Assembly: GCF_048771995.1 (NCBI RefSeq)
Contig: NC_133036.1
Coordinates: forward strand, 16,089,001-16,153,000
Direction: 5' to 3'
DNA: 64,000 nucleotides
Origin: Taeniopygia guttata
Lineage: Eukaryota; Chordata; Aves; Passeriformes; Estrildidae
Shown here piece by piece: positions 60,820 to 64,000 of this stretch. The notes under the pieces are model-generated. The model was not told the origin of the DNA. It made no database searches and was given only the letters and a program-made list of their open reading frames with translations. The position numbers were made by a program, and so were the translations under genes. Each line of letters opens with the position of its first letter. The stretch's first letter is position 1.

Positions 60820-63800
60820 AAATCAAGAGGCCAAATCTAATCCAAAAGCATCAGTCTGAAAATGGAAATATTTCAAAGGCAGGAGGAATCCAAATTATTT
60901 GTATTCTCTGTTGTGCCACACATATACAGATGTATATGTCAAATCTCTCAACATCACCAAGTAGACTTTATTATTTCTATCTCTCTGTCTGTTTGGTTTT
61001 TTTTTTAATCCTTAGCATCTGTGAAAATAGGTCTTTCTTTAATTTGAACGCAGACTAAAAGAAGTTTCTCAGAGAATGTAAACAACCAGGAGGAACTGTT
61101 AACACAAACCTCAGATTTCTGGTTCATGCTATCCCTAGAGAAAAGCTGAATTTCTCACATTAGCACTCCCTGCCAGCCTACCTTGAGCGACCAAGAGCTT
61201 TCCTCCCAAACCACCCAACTAACAAAGCACCAGTGGAATGCTTTGACAAAGGGAAATCCAAGGTTCTGTTCACAGGCTCTGTGGCTGCAACTACACACAC
61301 CAGCAGAGCCCAGCACAACAGTGAAAGAGCATCGAAATGTGGCTTTGAAAACTTTGTTTCTAATATTTTCCCTCTAGTACCTGCTGTTTTTAGGGAGTCT
61401 CACTCACAGCATCCAGTGATTATGTCTGAGTGACAGAAAACACTCATTGTTCCAACCCTGAAGAATTCCTTGCCAATCAGTGGTACCACCAGTTCTGTGG
61501 AGCAGGAGACACAGTAAACTTTCCCTTCGAATTAATTTAAAACTATTTCTGCTGGTGGGTGCAATAATGTATTGGCACTTATCCACATGCAAGACTGGAA
61601 GAAGACAGGCAGATATTTCCTTGCATTATCAGGTAGAAATAAAAAGGAATGGACTGAAGCACACTTGAATCACAAGGTATAAAAGCAAGTAGCTTTTGTT
61701 CTCTGATACTTCAGGAAGAGTGTAGAAATTGTTTTTGGATAGGAAAATGATCCCATGACACTCTGTTTTCCTCTCTCTTGAGAAGTGCTTACATTTCATG
61801 ACACAGACAGCAAAAATGAAGTGTAAAGCAACTGTGTTAGAACCAGATATACAAAATAAAGACAGAAGAAATACACTCTACCTTCTGGGGCTATGCACAT
61901 GTGTTGGTGTCACTGATGTCCACGGTAAAGCTTTCCCTAACCAGGTCTCTATTTATTTCCTTGCAGGGGAGCAGCATCACCAGACCAGCTTCATACATAA
62001 GGAATGTGTGCCAATTTATTACTTAGAAGCCAGCTAATATATTTCAGAAGGCAGACCACTCCTGTAAAATACTGCTTCTTCACAGTAATTAATCAGCACC
62101 TTGCTTAATATAACAGCTTTGTCCTTATTTTTCTAATAAATGGCAAAGCAGCTCTCCCCATATAGCCTCCTGTTGCTAATTTAATTAACTGGAAGCATGT
62201 GACTACTTTATCTTTAATAGTGAACACTTTTTCTTCAGAGGAATATATTTTCTTATATATATATTTTCTTCCTATATTATTTTCCTGCCTATTTCCCCCT
62301 GCCCTTGCACTATCCATCAGGAACCAAATCTACTTGTTATTCCCCTTTCCCTGCAGCTGCAGAATCTGTTGTGGCACACAGGGGCAAACAGAAGTGACAG
62401 CCTGGCCTGCCCCAGAAACACAACCATGACTCACCACTGCACTTTCAATTCCAGTGTCTCATGCCTTCCACCAAGTATTTTCTGCCTGTGTGTCTCCATA
62501 ACTAATTAATTCTCAGCAGAGTGCTTGCTAAGTAGCTCAGGAAAGAGCTGTAGCTGCAGGCTGTATTTATGTTAATGGTGAGGTTAAGTCTCAGACTGGT
62601 CAGCTTCTAACCTCTGCAACAGCAAATCTGAGCCCAGGATCAATGCTCATCAGAAATACTGCCAAAACACATTTTTGTGTTTGCCACTTCATTCCAAAAC
62701 AAGAAAATACCATTCCTGGAAGGAAAGAGCTCGCTGACCTTAGGGAGAACTCACACCTCAGTGCATCAGAGCCCCCATTAAGGCACTCAGTCACAAAAGG
62801 CTCCTGGAGATGCTGAGGCACAGCCCAGGGCTGTGGCAGTGAGAGGCCAGAACTGGCAATTAGAGATTTTCAGGCTGATCCATGATCTTTCCACTACTGT
62901 GCTGCATGGCACCAGGCAGGTAATGACATCCACCATCTCTTTTGTTATTCATCTACTAAATGGTTATTATAGCACAGGGTTTCTCACTGTGCATAAAGGA
63001 ACATTCTGAAGACTCTAGGTTGTTGTTTAAATACAGGTATTTAACTGGCAGGCCAGATAAAACAAGCTAAATTTCAGAGGCTGTAAAAAAATACTAGAAG
63101 GCATAGAGAAGAAATAAATTACTGGTCTAATTAATTCCTTTCATGTTGCTTGAATTGCATACTGTATTTATGAATAATATATAGCAATTGAAAAGAACTG
63201 AGTTTTGCTTACATACTTAACAAGTCTGAGTTTCCTAAAACAGCTCATTACTCAATCAGATTTTGTGGTAATCACAGTTAATGTCATGTATCTGAGGCCT
63301 TAGTACGGAGCCACCATGTTTACATTAAAGTCTTGTCTTGTTTCTATCCCAGGCTTTTAATAAAATCATAACCATTGCCATCAACATTGTGTGAATCTAA
63401 AAAGACTACTGGGTTATGCCATTGCTTCCTAATAGTGGTAGGAAGGGTAGAATGAATTATGAAGTAACACGAAGTCCTGTTAAACAGAATTAAATGCACA
63501 AGAAAAGCAAATGAAATTTTATAGGCACTTTGTAGGAACTTAATAATTCACCCAAGAGCAGCAAAGATCCCAGAGTCAGGTATACAAAATGTTTTAGAGG
63601 GAAAAAAAATTGCAATACCTAATTAATCTCCAGTGCTTTCAAGGTATATTTAATTCATCTAAGCATACAGCAACTAAATAATTTGGAGTTTTAATTAATA
63701 TTTATTTCAGATATGCATCTTGGGAAAAAATCTTTGCCAAGCCTAAGTTAAAGATTACCTTACTCATGGACCAATTTTCATTCTTTTAGAACTTGTGTTC

Positions 63801-63852
63801 ATTATATTTCATGTTAGCAAGGTAAAATTCAGGTGGAATAGCTTTCCCCTTA

Positions 63853-64000
63853 GCCTGGAGAAGAGGAGGCTCCAGGGAGACCTCAGAGCCTCTTCCAGTG
63901 CTTAAAGGGGCTCCAAGAGAGCTGGAGAGGGTCTGGGGACAAGGGCTGGAGGGACAGGGCACAGGGAATGGCTCCCAGTGGCAGAGGGCAGGGCTGGATG
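63853..64000 (+). mobile_element. CR1 LINE segment running off the right edge
   Basis: GCCTGGAGAAGAGGAGGCTC, then AGGGAGACCTCAGAGCC and GGGACAGGGCACAGGGAATG resemble the CR1 region just upstream of the 3' UTR (cctggagaagagaaggctc..gagacctcatt..gacaggacaagggg). It continues beyond the window, so its length and 3' end are unknown. Sense is +, antisense to VAT1L. Confidence 0.8.

Larger units (their letters stand above)
46422..64000 (-). other. VAT1L: VAT1L intron (continues past the window)
   Basis: At least 17.6 kb with no further VAT1L exon; I looked on the - strand for the preceding segment (VVEKLIGLYNQKKIKPVVDS in human, as remembered) and did not see it. The interval holds CR1 pieces, a U2-like fragment and T-rich tracts, listed separately. 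The GC-richer patch at 53690-53960 has open frames on both strands but no domain or splice support. The rest is ordinary AT-rich intron. Confidence 0.7.

Noticed and set aside
1-64000. CRISPR arrays, operons, tRNA genes
   Set aside because: Animal nuclear DNA; no array pattern, and no cloverleaf with box A/B was noticed by eye.

Overview
This looks like vertebrate nuclear DNA, most likely from a bird and probably a songbird. Genes are split by GT-AG introns. Two stretches read like avian CR1 LINE 3' ends, several solo-LTR-like elements resemble avian endogenous retroviruses, and the non-coding DNA is AT-rich with few repeats. Three host genes were recognised from their proteins.

Layout. (1) 1-16.8 kb, + strand: the 3' part of TDRD12, a germline piRNA-pathway protein. 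I could chain 24 exons (131-16603) with every intron phase compatible. They give 1032 residues plus a stop: the end of the first Tudor domain, a degenerate DEAD-like helicase core, a CCCH zinc finger, a second Tudor region and a C-terminal CS (p23-like) domain with an acidic tail. One solo LTR sits directly against a splice acceptor, another LTR lies antisense in a late intron, and one intron appears to use a GC donor. (2) 16.8-23.2 kb: intergenic DNA with an isolated, very GC-rich CpG island (about 17.62-18.17 kb) and a nested pair of LTRs (18.8-19.46 kb). (3) 23.2-28.44 kb, - strand: the complete three-exon gene CLEC3A (195 aa), with a TATA box and a candidate poly(A) signal. (4) 28.4-41.6 kb: intergenic DNA with no gene seen. 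(5) 41.6-64 kb, - strand: the 3' end of VAT1L. The last two coding exons are at 46338-46421 and 44400-44498, followed by a possibly long 3' UTR. Everything to the right is one VAT1L intron that leaves the window; it holds CR1 pieces, a U2-snRNA-like fragment and low-complexity tracts.

VAT1L then CLEC3A in tandem is the order I recall from mammals, where WWOX comes next. Here the next gene is TDRD12 in the opposite orientation, converging on CLEC3A, which implies a rearrangement relative to mammals. The three genes share no evident pathway: germline RNA silencing, cartilage matrix, and an oxidoreductase-like protein. No new multi-gene system was found. The most notable points are the LTR at the TDRD12 splice site, the GC-AG intron, the orphan CpG island and the gene order. 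Exon edges were read by eye from frame, splice sites and remembered human proteins.
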